Assembly (NCBI RefSeq): GCF_002119405.1
Contig: NZ_MTBG01000008.1
Span: forward strand, 1 to 64,000
Direction of reading: 5' to 3'
DNA length: 64,000 nt
From: Pseudoruegeria sp. SK021
GTDB lineage: Bacteria > Pseudomonadota > Alphaproteobacteria > Rhodobacterales > Rhodobacteraceae
The notes below the pieces were generated by a model. That model was not told the origin of the DNA, searched no databases, and was given only the letters and a program-made list of their open reading frames with translations. Numbering within the stretch: the stretch's first letter is position 1; every line of letters begins with the position of its first letter. A program made the position numbers and the translations under genes. Of the stretch, positions 1-7,847 are shown one piece after another.

Positions 1-67
1 TGTCGTGAACGTCGTATTCGTCGTGAGTGCTGTGATCTTCTTCAGTTGTGTGGTCTTCTTCCGACAT
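1..67 (-). CDS. 5' end of a truncated gene, acidic and His-rich N-terminus
   Basis: Only the first 22 codons are inside the window; the gene continues past base 1. The start is an ATG at 67-65 preceded on the minus strand by a GAGGG ribosome binding site about eight bases upstream. The visible peptide is almost entirely Glu, Asp, His and Thr, with pairs such as EEDH and HDEY, so it is strongly acidic and could bind metal ions. No family can be assigned from so little. It lies in the same AT-richer stretch, and on the same strand, as the sorting-signal protein that follows. Confidence 0.5.
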   Translation of the reverse strand, partial: MSEEDHTTEEDHSTHDEYDVHD

Positions 68-162
68 AGTCCCATCCCTCAATGTGAGCAAATCGTTAAA
101 GAGAAGTTGAAGTTTTCAGTGCAATATGCGCGTTTCCTACCCAGTCCTAATTCCTAGAGGTT

Positions 163-199
163 AAAAAAAAACCTCTCATGTTTGCGACGACATGAGAGG
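163..199 (-). terminator. Rho-independent terminator of the VPLPA-CTERM gene
   Basis: On the minus strand a perfect 9-bp stem (CCTCTCATG at 199-191 pairing with 180-172) with a ten-base loop is followed directly by nine T residues (the A run at 171-163). It lies about 45 bases past the stop codon of the minus-strand gene ending at 244. This is a textbook intrinsic terminator and separates that gene from the truncated one at the window edge. Confidence 0.85.
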
Positions 200-243
200 C
201 CATTGATCTGATCGAAATTGTCATGGAATGACAGCGTATCAGC

Positions 244-927
244 TCAAACTTGACTGGCCTTCCTGCGAGACGACTTCAAGCGCAGCGACGCCAAACATCC
301 AAAAGCTGAAAACAGGATCAACCCACTGGCTGGGATGGGGACTGCTGTGACCGCACCATTCACCACCACAGAAAGGATCTCACCGGAAGTCACTGCGCCC
401 ACGAGGCTTGTGCCGTTGTAGGTCACGAAGGTCATGATCGTGTAAGCCTCATATCCCGGCAATCCGACCACTGCCCCGGTCGTTGGGATATTTTTGAACA
501 AGATGGACACCGTCTGATAGGGCTCATCGGGCAATAGATTAACCAGAACACCAAGATAGGTGTTGGAAGCTAAAAGACTCTCACCAAAATTCGTGCTGAA
601 AATGAATGACGTGAACCCTAGAATTGGATTGCCATTGCCCGCGGCTTCCGGCGACAAGTAAGCAGGTTTGTCTGACGAACTCGCCGAAGCAGGGACGATT
701 TCGTAAGGCGTAAAACTTACGAGATCACTGCCATCCGAGGTCATTTCAAATCCCAGCCCGGTCTCATTGACCTCCATCGTTTCCCCGTCAGAGATCAATA
801 CAGTCGTACTTCCGAATTGAAGGGAATCCCCGGTAGAGTATGGGATATAAGACGCCGCGAATGCCGACCCTGGAGTGACACTCGCAACCAAGATACAAAC
901 TTTTGCAAACTTTTGAAAACTTATCAC
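244..927 (-). CDS. Exported protein with VPLPA/PEP-CTERM type sorting signal
   Basis: Unknown secreted or surface protein of about 227 residues. It has a signal peptide (hydrophobic core, AFA-A cleavage-like site near residue 25). Its C-terminal tripartite sorting signal is the motif VPIPASG, then a hydrophobic segment, then an Arg/Lys-rich tail. In Rhodobacterales such tails are known to be processed by an exosortase-type enzyme; none is visible here. The middle has no recognisable fold and is rich in Ser, Thr, Gly and Val. An ATG at 936 is in frame, but the AAGG sequence touches it directly. The GTG at 927 has AAGGA eight bases upstream and is preferred. The gene has its own terminator at 163-199, and its base composition is more AT-rich than the rest of the window. 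Confidence 0.75.
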   Translation of the reverse strand: MISFQKFAKVCILVASVTPGSAFAASYIPYSTGDSLQFGSTTVLISDGETMEVNETGLGFEMTSDGSDLVSFTPYEIVPASASSSDKPAYLSPEAAGNGNPILGFTSFIFSTNFGESLLASNTYLGVLVNLLPDEPYQTVSILFKNIPTTGAVVGLPGYEAYTIMTFVTYNGTSLVGAVTSGEILSVVVNGAVTAVPIPASGLILFSAFGCLASLRLKSSRRKASQV

Positions 928-1568
928 ACCACACATCCTTGAAGTTCAGAACCCACTGTTTCCGGTATGGATACTTTATAGATCGACCTGACTGAACCAT
1001 CAACTTTTTAAAATCGCGTTCGAAGCTGAACCGCGACTTCGGGACAATCGCCTAATATTTGCACGAAATTCGCCCAAAAGCCATACAAACCATTGTTTTG
1101 CAATCTTAAGTAATGAAAATTCCACTTCGACTTCTAAATATAGAGCTTAAAAAACAACCTCATTTCTGGGTGATACGACCGGATTTCGCGCCCACTCAGC
1201 TTACAAATATTGCCAACTCTCAAACACCTGCGGCCAAATGTCCGGACGCACAATGTATACCAATCCGCAAACAATCCGACCCGCCGCTCTTGCAAATTGC
1301 GGGATGTGCGATACCGGCGTCTTTTGATCAGCATCGAGGAACCGGCGCTCCGGCAACGCGCCGCTTAAGTTGCGCAGGTGATTCGCTATGGCACCGATGA
1401 TCCGGGGCAACCCAAGACCCGCTTGGCCCTGCTCTCAATGCTGCCCCACCCCCGGGTGCGATGCGTCTCACGATGGGTTTCGCCGTGAACAGTGGTAACC
1501 AATTGTCGCAATGCTGTTTGAATTTGCATCAATTTTATCGTGTAATTAAACAGCAAAGGAGGCAGACC
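928..1568. other. Gene-poor AT-richer stretch, no supportable gene
   Basis: About 640 bases between the sorting-signal protein and the 37-residue ORF. Short open frames exist on both strands but none has a ribosome binding site with codon use like the surrounding genes. The first part probably holds the promoter of the minus-strand gene. The last part, from about 1380, is GC-rich again and could be the remnant of a coding region, because its frame from 1379 reads as ordinary protein until a stop near 1490. No IS ends, tRNA or terminator was recognised apart from the promoter candidate at 1518-1546. Confidence 0.4.
1518..1546 (+). promoter_or_regulatory. Candidate sigma-70 promoter for the 37-residue ORF
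   Basis: TTGAAT at 1518-1523 and TGTAAT at 1541-1546 are separated by 17 bases. They match four and five positions of the vegetative consensus. The predicted start would give a short leader that contains the AAAGGAGG ribosome binding site at about 1555-1562. The call rests on pattern only. Confidence 0.4.
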
Positions 1569-1682
1569 ATGTCCAACCATAGCGATCATTCTCTTCCCCG
1601 CCCCGTGCTTTTTCCGGCGCCCAACCGCCCCAAACCGCATCCCAGACCGACCTTCAAGTTCACCGACTGGGCGATGATTTAA
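1569..1682 (+). CDS. Small Pro/His-rich protein, 37 residues
   Basis: The ORF starts at an ATG with a near-perfect ribosome binding site (AAAGGAGG, six bases upstream) and a promoter candidate at 1518-1546. The protein is rich in Pro, His and Arg, with no signal peptide or membrane segment, and ends in a short hydrophobic tail (FTDWAMI). A longer open frame begins at 1461, but the strong ribosome binding site decides for 1569. The gene lies 51 bases upstream of the TfoX-type gene in the same direction and may be co-transcribed with it. No function can be assigned. Translation is likely because of the ribosome binding site; family conservation is unknown to me. Confidence 0.5.
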   Translation: MSNHSDHSLPRPVLFPAPNRPKPHPRPTFKFTDWAMI

Positions 1683-1733
1683 TCCACTTGCAAGCATGAC
1701 GCCCCGCAGGCACGGTCCGGGCCGGAGGCCGCC

Positions 1734-2099
1734 ATGACCGAACCAGTAACAACCATTCGCAACGTCGGACCGGCGGTGGCCCTTTCGTTGGAAAAAGTCG
1801 GCATTACGACCGCAGAAGATCTGCGCAGCATCGGCGCGGTCGCTGCCTACACGCGGCTTTTAGAAAACGGGCACCGGCCTCATTTCATCATGTTCTACGC
1901 GCTGGTGATGGGGCTACAGGGCCGACCTTGGAACGATTGCACCGGAGATGAGAAGCTGGCTCTGCGTGCACAGTTCGATGCCATCAAGTCCGCCCGACAA
2001 ACATCATCACCAAAGCAAAAGGGCCACGCCCAACTGGACGCAGCCCTTGCAGAGATTGGGGTCATCGCCCGAAGGCCAGACCCGACTGGGTCGCGTTAG
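1734..2099 (+). CDS. TfoX C-terminal domain protein
   Basis: A 121-residue protein whose first about 80 residues match the C-terminal domain of TfoX/Sxy ([18 protein letters not shown] motif, a helix-hairpin-helix-like fold). In gammaproteobacteria full-length TfoX/Sxy regulates competence genes, and this domain also occurs alone in many alphaproteobacteria. The N-terminal TfoX domain is absent here. The tail from about residue 85 is Lys/Gln/Ala-rich and probably flexible. The start is supported by GGAGG five bases upstream. The gene overlaps the 3' end of ndk by four bases in convergent orientation. A role in DNA or protein binding is inference; no competence genes lie nearby. Confidence 0.8.
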   Translation: MTEPVTTIRNVGPAVALSLEKVGITTAEDLRSIGAVAAYTRLLENGHRPHFIMFYALVMGLQGRPWNDCTGDEKLALRAQFDAIKSARQTSSPKQKGHAQLDAALAEIGVIARRPDPTGSR

Positions 2100-2518
2100 C
2101 CGACCAGTTCAAGTCCCGAAAAGAAATACGCAATCTCTTCAGCAGCGGTTTCCGGCGCGTCCGATCCGTGGACCGAGTTTTCGCCAACCGACTCAGCAAA
2201 TTCTGCGCGGACAGTGCCAGCAGCTGCATCGGCAGGGTTGGTGGCGCCCATGACTTCACGGTTTTTGGCAATGGCGCTTTCGCCTTCCAGAACCTGCACA
2301 ACAACCGGCTCGGACGCCATGAATGTGCACAGCTCGTCATAGAACGGGCGGTCAGCGTGGACGCTGTAGAATGCACCAGCCTGCGCCTTGGACAGTTGAA
2401 TCCGCTTTTGCGCGACGATGCGCAGACCCGCTTCTTCGAACTTGGCATTGATTTTGCCGGTCAGGTTGCGACGGGTGGCGTCTGGTTTGATGATCGACAG
2501 TGTGCGTTCGGTGGCCAT
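2096..2518 (-). CDS. ndk: Nucleoside diphosphate kinase
   Basis: Transfers the gamma-phosphate from ATP to nucleoside diphosphates through a phosphohistidine, balancing the cytoplasmic NTP and dNTP pools. The 140-residue length is typical. The N-terminus [11 protein letters not shown] is the family nucleotide-binding strand, and NSVHGSDA near residue 115 carries the catalytic His. The start is supported by AAGAGGG seven bases upstream. The gene is divergent from the ABC-F gene and converges on the TfoX-domain gene with a four-base overlap. Confidence 0.97.
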   Translation of the reverse strand: MATERTLSIIKPDATRRNLTGKINAKFEEAGLRIVAQKRIQLSKAQAGAFYSVHADRPFYDELCTFMASEPVVVQVLEGESAIAKNREVMGATNPADAAAGTVRAEFAESVGENSVHGSDAPETAAEEIAYFFSGLELVG

Positions 2519-2650
2519 ACGAAATGCCCTCTTTTCAGTTTACAAGCGTTGGGCCCCGTGCCCGTCGCATCTTGGCGGTCTGCTAGCATGTGGCGGTTTG
2601 GTTGAAAAGCTGCGATTGACGCGCCGCCCGCTGTGCGGCAAGGCAGGCGC

Positions 2651-4507
2651 ATGCTTCGTATCGACAACATTTCCTACTCTGTAGAAGGCCGGCCCTTGTT
2701 GGACGGCGCCAGTGCAGTCATTCCTACCGGCCACAAAGTCGGCCTGATTGGGCGCAATGGCAGCGGCAAAACCACGCTGTTCCGGTTGATCCGGGGCGAG
2801 CTTGTCTTGGAAGGCGGGTCCATCAGCCTGCCATCACGGTCGCGCATCGGCGGCGTCGCGCAGGAGGTGCCTGCGTCTGCGACGTCGTTGATCGACACCG
2901 TGCTGGCCGCAGACACCGAACGGGCCGCCCTGCTGGACGAGGCCGAGAAAACCACCGATCCGACCCGGATCGCCGAGGTCCAAACCCGGCTGGCGGATAT
3001 CGACGCTTGGTCGGCTCCGGCCCGTGCCGCCTCGATCTTGAAGGGTCTCGGCTTTGACGATGACCAGCAGATCCTGCCCTGTTCGGATTTCTCCGGTGGA
3101 TGGCGGATGCGCGTCGCCCTTGCCGCCGTGCTGTTTTCGCAACCCGATCTGCTGCTGTTGGACGAGCCGACCAACTATCTTGACCTTGAAGGCGCGGTCT
3201 GGCTTGAAAACTATCTGGCCAAATACCCGCATACGGTACTGATCATCAGCCACGACCGCGGTCTGTTGAACCGGTCAGTCGGCGGCATTCTGCATCTCGA
3301 AGACCAAAGCCTGACGTACTACCAAGGCCCCTATGACCAGTTCGCCCGCCAACGGGCCGAACAGCGGGCCGTTCAAGCCGCGCAGGCCAAAAAGCAAGAT
3401 CTGCGCCGGGCGCATTTGCAAAGCTTCGTCGACCGGTTCAAGGCCAAGGCCAGCAAGGCCAAGCAGGCCCAGTCCCGCGTCAAGATGCTGGAAAAGATGA
3501 CCCCGATTGCCGCGCCGGAAGAAATGGCACGCCGGGTGTTCAGCTTTCCACAACCCGAAGAACTGTCGCCGCCGATCATCAACCTCGAAGGTGCCGAGGT
3601 CGGCTATGACGGCAAGCCGGTGTTGCGCAAGCTCTCGTTGCGGATCGATCAGGACGACCGGATCGCGCTTCTGGGCAAGAACGGCCAAGGCAAATCGACG
3701 TTGGCCAAGTTGCTATCGGGGCGTCTGACGGCGCTCTCTGGCCGGATGATCACCTCGAACAAGCTGCGCATTGGGTATTTCGCCCAGCACCAGTTGGACG
3801 AACTGGAACCCGACGAGACCCCGTTGCAGCACTTGCAACGCGCCCGTCGCGAAGAAGGTCAGGCCCGGCTTCGCGCCCGCCTTGCCAGCTTTGGTCTGGC
3901 CGCCGAGCAGGCTGACACCCAAGTTCAGCGCCTGTCGGGTGGACAGAAGGCACGTCTGTCGTTGCTTCTGGCGACGCTTGATGCGCCACATATGCTGATC
4001 CTCGACGAGCCGACCAACCACCTTGATATGGAAAGCCGGGAGGCTCTGGTCGAAGCGCTGTCGACCTATACCGGCGCGGTCATTCTGATCAGTCACGACA
4101 TGCACTTGCTGGGTATGGTCGCGGATCGGCTGTGGCTGGTGAAGGACGGCAACGTCACCCCCTACGAGGACGATCTGGAAGATTATCGCCGGATGCTGCT
4201 GTCCAGCGATAGCAAACCCGCCCGGGAAACCACGCCGAAACCCGCCCCCGTAAAGGCCCGGCCATCCCGCGACGCCGTTCTTGCCCTGCGCAGCGATGCC
4301 CGCAAATGCGAAGAACGCGTGACCAAGCTGAACGAGATGCGCGACCGGTTGGCCAAGAAACTGGCGGATCCGGCGCTTTATGACGACACCCGCGGCCAAG
4401 AAGCGGATGTGTGGCAGAAGAAATACGCCGAAGTCATGAACGCCCTTGATCGCGCTGAAGCCATGTGGATGACTGCACTGGAGAAACTCGACACCGCGGA
4501 AGCATAA
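2651..4507 (+). CDS. ABC-F family ATPase (YheS-like)
   Basis: A soluble twin-ATPase protein of 618 residues without membrane segments. ABC-F proteins act on ribosomes, in translation quality control or antibiotic protection. The first domain has Walker A GRNGSGKT (about 34-41), the signature FSGGWRMR (about 147-154) and Walker B LLLLDEPTN. The second has Walker A GKNGQGKST (about 342), signature LSGGQKARL (about 426) and Walker B LILDEPTNHLD. The charged linker (about 235-285, ERQ/KAKASKAK) is the P-site tRNA interaction motif region. A C-terminal coiled coil follows a Pro-rich hinge (about 520-618). FSGGWRMR in the first signature is the YheS form rather than EttA or Uup. The start MLRIDNIS at 2651 is preferred over an in-frame codon at 2633, which has no support. 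Confidence 0.93.
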   Translation: MLRIDNISYSVEGRPLLDGASAVIPTGHKVGLIGRNGSGKTTLFRLIRGELVLEGGSISLPSRSRIGGVAQEVPASATSLIDTVLAADTERAALLDEAEKTTDPTRIAEVQTRLADIDAWSAPARAASILKGLGFDDDQQILPCSDFSGGWRMRVALAAVLFSQPDLLLLDEPTNYLDLEGAVWLENYLAKYPHTVLIISHDRGLLNRSVGGILHLEDQSLTYYQGPYDQFARQRAEQRAVQAAQAKKQDLRRAHLQSFVDRFKAKASKAKQAQSRVKMLEKMTPIAAPEEMARRVFSFPQPEELSPPIINLEGAEVGYDGKPVLRKLSLRIDQDDRIALLGKNGQGKSTLAKLLSGRLTALSGRMITSNKLRIGYFAQHQLDELEPDETPLQHLQRARREEGQARLRARLASFGLAAEQADTQVQRLSGGQKARLSLLLATLDAPHMLILDEPTNHLDMESREALVEALSTYTGAVILISHDMHLLGMVADRLWLVKDGNVTPYEDDLEDYRRMLLSSDSKPARETTPKPAPVKARPSRDAVLALRSDARKCEERVTKLNEMRDRLAKKLADPALYDDTRGQEADVWQKKYAEVMNALDRAEAMWMTALEKLDTAEA

Positions 4508-4509
4508 GC

Positions 4510-5133
4510 ATGGATCTGGCCAGTGCCTTAACCTCGTTCGCGACCATTTTTGTGGTCATCGATCCGGTGGGCATGGCCCCGATCTTTGTGGCGATGACCA
4601 GCGACATGGCCCCCGCACATCGCCGTGCGGTCGCCATTCGGGCCTGTGTCATCGCCGCAGGAATTCTGATGGTGTTCGGCTTGTTCGGCAACGCGTTGCT
4701 GTCAACCTTGGGCATCTCACTGGCGGCCTTTCGGATTGCTGGCGGCCTGTTGCTGTTTTTGATCGCGGTCGACATGTTGTTCGAAAAACGCACCGAACGC
4801 CGCGAAGGCCGCGAGGCCGACGCGGACAACCACGATCCATCAGTGTTTCCGTTGGCGACGCCGCTGATCGCGGGGCCGGGATCAATGGCCGCGATGATCC
4901 TGCTGAACTCTGGCAACGAGGTGACGTGGCTCGACCGGCTGGAAGTGCAGTTGGTGATGCTGACGGTCGTGGGACTGGTGTTGATCCTGTTCTTCCTGTC
5001 CGCCGTCATTGCCCGCCTGTTGGGCCGGACCGGCATCTTGGTGGTGACCCGGCTTCTGGGCATGCTTCTGGCGGCGCTGTCCGTCCAATTTGTCTTGAAC
5101 GGGCTGATCGATCTGGGCGTTCTAACCGGCTGA
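4510..5133 (+). CDS. MarC family integral membrane protein
   Basis: A 207-residue inner-membrane protein of the MarC/UPF0056 family with about six hydrophobic segments. It has the family features DPVGMAPIF near residue 18 and PLATPLIAGPGS near residue 115. The latter is the repeated glycine/proline segment of these transporters, whose substrate is not established; the early link to multiple drug resistance did not hold. The start at 4510 is two bases after the stop of the ABC-F gene, so the two are translationally coupled. A frame open from 4465 only reads back into that gene. Confidence 0.9.
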   Translation: MDLASALTSFATIFVVIDPVGMAPIFVAMTSDMAPAHRRAVAIRACVIAAGILMVFGLFGNALLSTLGISLAAFRIAGGLLLFLIAVDMLFEKRTERREGREADADNHDPSVFPLATPLIAGPGSMAAMILLNSGNEVTWLDRLEVQLVMLTVVGLVLILFFLSAVIARLLGRTGILVVTRLLGMLLAALSVQFVLNGLIDLGVLTG

Positions 5134-5189
5134 CCCCTTCCATCGCGCCGCGGCGCCCCTATCTTTGATGTAGTGACCGGAGCGCGTGG

Positions 5190-5771
5190 ATGTCAGCCGA
5201 CAACATTGGATCCCTCCTTTATATTGGCGTGCTGCTGGCAGTTGTCGGCGGCGCCTTGCTGCTGCAAAATCGCCACCGACTTGGGGTTCTCGCCCAACAG
5301 GCGGCGATTTGGGGGCTGATCTTCATTGGTGTGATCGCCGCAGTTGGCCTTTGGGATGACATTCGCACCACCGTGCCCGACACCCAAGCCAGCTTTTCGG
5401 AGGCGGGTGACATTGTGGTGCCACGCGGTCCGGGCGGCCACTATTACCTGACCCTTCATCTCAACGATGTGCCGGTCCGGTTCATCGTCGATACCGGGGC
5501 CAGCGACATGGTGCTAAGTCTGGAGGATGCCCGGCGGATTGGCCTCGACCCCGACCAGATGCGCTTTCTCAACCAAGCCCGTACGGCCAATGGCACCGTC
5601 CAGACCGAACAGGTCCGAATTGCGACCGTCAGCCTTGGGCCGGTCTCGGACCAGAATATCTCGGCCCGGGTCAGCCAAGGCGAAATGCCCGGATCGCTGT
5701 TGGGGATGGGGTATTTATCGCGGTTTGCATCGGTTCGGATCGAAGACGGCACGATGACCTTGACCCCCTGA
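5190..5771 (+). CDS. Retropepsin-like aspartic protease, membrane anchored
   Basis: A 193-residue clan AA aspartic protease with one active-site motif (FIVDTGASDMVLS at about 92-104), so it must dimerise as retropepsins do. Two hydrophobic segments at about 8-23 and 34-54 anchor it in the inner membrane with the protease domain probably in the periplasm. A second conserved piece, SLLGMGYLSRF near the C-terminus, is the Gly-rich strand of this family (TIGR02281-type, widespread in alphaproteobacteria). The substrate is unknown. GGAG seven bases upstream supports the start at 5190. The gene converges on holC. Confidence 0.88.
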   Translation: MSADNIGSLLYIGVLLAVVGGALLLQNRHRLGVLAQQAAIWGLIFIGVIAAVGLWDDIRTTVPDTQASFSEAGDIVVPRGPGGHYYLTLHLNDVPVRFIVDTGASDMVLSLEDARRIGLDPDQMRFLNQARTANGTVQTEQVRIATVSLGPVSDQNISARVSQGEMPGSLLGMGYLSRFASVRIEDGTMTLTP

Positions 5772-5788
5772 ATGGCCAGTCAAGGGGA

Positions 5789-6256
5789 TCAGTTGGCGTT
5801 GACGGCGGCCTTTTTCTCCCAGCGGCCGCTGTCTTCGCTCCAGTATTCCGCGCTGACCCCTGCGCCAGACAGCACTTTCCACTGACCACGGGCATGGGCC
5901 ACGGCCTCGGGGTCATTGCCGTCAAACAACACCAGCGCCCGGTCGATGCGCGACACATCCTCTGGCTCCACCGGCGCGCCATCGACGCTGATCAAACATT
6001 TGGTCGCCGCGGCCAGTGTCGTTGAGACGGTCAACAACACCGGCTGAAGATCGTCATGCGCCCCCCCGGCCAGCCCATGTGGCAAGAACCCTGCCGGATC
6101 GCCCTGCCAGAGAAGATCGTCCAGCCAGACCAGCCGTTCCGGCGACGTCGCGCGCAGTTCTACCCGCAACCCCGCATCCAGTGCCCGCAGCAAAAGCTTG
6201 GGCAACGTCGCCTCTACCGGAGCAAGGGTCATGTGGTAAAACCGCGCCGTGCCCAT
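5789..6256 (-). CDS. holC: DNA polymerase III chi subunit
   Basis: A 155-residue chi subunit of the clamp-loader complex, which links the replicase to single-strand-binding protein. Family features seen are the N-terminal ARFYHMTLAPVE, the block WLDDLLWQGDPAGFLPHGLAGG at about 45-65 and the VLFDGND strand. It follows pepA by only 12 bases on the same strand, the classic pepA-holC pairing of proteobacteria. A GAGGCG ribosome binding site lies at the end of pepA. Confidence 0.93.
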   Translation of the reverse strand: MGTARFYHMTLAPVEATLPKLLLRALDAGLRVELRATSPERLVWLDDLLWQGDPAGFLPHGLAGGAHDDLQPVLLTVSTTLAAATKCLISVDGAPVEPEDVSRIDRALVLFDGNDPEAVAHARGQWKVLSGAGVSAEYWSEDSGRWEKKAAVNAN

Positions 6257-6268
6257 CAGGTCAGCGCC

Positions 6269-7726
6269 TCAGCGCTCATATCGGTCACGGATCAGCCGGT
6301 CGATGCTCAGCACCCCCCAACCGCTGGCCCCTTTGGGCGCATAGACCGAGTCGCTTGGCGTGCTGGCCACGCCTGCGATATCCAAGTGGATCCACGGGAC
6401 ACCTGCCTTGACGAACCGTTGCAAAAACTGTGCCGCCGTGACGGCCCCCGCCGGGCGTCCGCCAACATTTTGCAGATCGGCGACGCGGCTTTTCAGTTGT
6501 GGCTCATAGACCGGGTCGAGCGGCATGCGCCACGCGCCTTCGCCTTCGTCCTTTGCCGCGTCCAGAAAACCATTGCAGAGCGCATCATCGTTCGAGAACA
6601 CCCCGGCCTTATGGTGGCCCAGACCGATCACGATCGCACCGGTCAAGGTTGCAAGATCAATCATGCCACTGGGCTTGAAACGGTCTTGCGCGTACCACAG
6701 CACATCCGCCAGAACCATTCGCCCCTCGGCATCGGTGTTGATGATCTCGACCGTGTCGCCCTTCATCGTAGTGATGACATCTCCGGGGCGGATCGCCTTG
6801 CCATCGGGCATATTTTCCACCAGCCCGACCAAGGCCACGACATTGGCCTTCGCCTTGCGCCGCGCCAAGGTCGACATGACCCCCGCCACCACGCCAGCGC
6901 CGCCCATATCCATGGTCATCTCTTCCATGCCCGCCGCCGGTTTCATGCTGATGCCGCCCGTGTCGAACACCACCCCTTTTCCGATCAAGGCAAAGGGGGC
7001 CTCATCGCCGCCGCCATTCCAGCGCAGGATCACGACCTTAGACGGGCTGTCCGAACCCTGCCCCACCGCAAGAAGCGTCCGCATCCCCAGCGCTTCAAGC
7101 GCCGGTTCATCCAGAACTTCAACCTCTAGCCCCAGATCAGACAGCGCCAACAAGCGCTCTGCGAAAGTTTGCGTCGTCAGGATATTGGCCGGCGCATTGG
7201 TCAAATCCCGGGTCAGGAACACGCCCTCGGCCCGAGCGGCGACGTCAAGCGCGGCGTCCGGCTGGGTCACGCCCATAACGGTCACATCCCCTTCGGGGCG
7301 CGCGTTGGGCGTCTTGTGGTCGGTAAACTCATAGCACCTCAGCGCCAGACCCAGCGCGATCTCATCGCCCATCCGATGCGTGCCGGTCAGCACCAGCATC
7401 GGCCGCCCGCGTTTCAGGCGGGCGATGTTGACACCGGCCTTTCGGGCGATGTCGTGGCCGCAGCGGCGGTCCAACTTGACCACAAGCACCCCGTCAGCCG
7501 CAAGCCCGGCAGGAAACGCCAGTTCCAGCACGTCCCCCGAATTGAGATCGGCAAAAGCCGCGTTCTCGACAAGGCGCGCCACCGCACCACGGGCCAGACG
7601 ATTCACCCGCGCGGCGCCACGATCCAATTTGCCATCCTCGCCGACAAAGACCACCACTGCGCCGGTCGCAGCCGCGATCTCGTCTAGGGACAACTCTTGA
7701 AAACGGATCGATACCGGTTTGGTCAT
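6269..7726 (-). CDS. pepA: Leucyl aminopeptidase (M17)
   Basis: A 485-residue cytosolic aminopeptidase that releases N-terminal amino acids, with two metal ions in the active site. The M17 signature NTDAEGRMVLAD is at about 335-346. Other ligands are in GKGVVFDTGGISMKP (about 250-265) and MDMGGAG (about 272). In E. coli the homologue is also a DNA-binding protein; nothing here shows that role. It is divergent from lptF, with AAGAGG six bases before the ATG, and forms an operon with holC. Confidence 0.96.
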   Translation of the reverse strand: MTKPVSIRFQELSLDEIAAATGAVVVFVGEDGKLDRGAARVNRLARGAVARLVENAAFADLNSGDVLELAFPAGLAADGVLVVKLDRRCGHDIARKAGVNIARLKRGRPMLVLTGTHRMGDEIALGLALRCYEFTDHKTPNARPEGDVTVMGVTQPDAALDVAARAEGVFLTRDLTNAPANILTTQTFAERLLALSDLGLEVEVLDEPALEALGMRTLLAVGQGSDSPSKVVILRWNGGGDEAPFALIGKGVVFDTGGISMKPAAGMEEMTMDMGGAGVVAGVMSTLARRKAKANVVALVGLVENMPDGKAIRPGDVITTMKGDTVEIINTDAEGRMVLADVLWYAQDRFKPSGMIDLATLTGAIVIGLGHHKAGVFSNDDALCNGFLDAAKDEGEGAWRMPLDPVYEPQLKSRVADLQNVGGRPAGAVTAAQFLQRFVKAGVPWIHLDIAGVASTPSDSVYAPKGASGWGVLSIDRLIRDRYER

Positions 7727-7847
7727 GACAGCCTCTTAAATGTTTCGGCTCATACCTAGCTTTCAGGCCCCGCCTTGGCCAGAGAGCAGTTTTCCATTCG
7801 CGACAGATCAGATAAGAGCGGTGGAAAGCAGTCGCGAAGGGTCCGGC

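Noticed and set aside
1113-1400. 95-codon ORF in the AT-rich stretch
   Set aside because: Composition unlike coding DNA, no ribosome binding site, no recognisable domain; antisense frames of similar length exist at the same place.
6056-7129. A 357-codon open frame antisense to pepA
   Set aside because: It overlaps the whole catalytic part of pepA and has no family motif.
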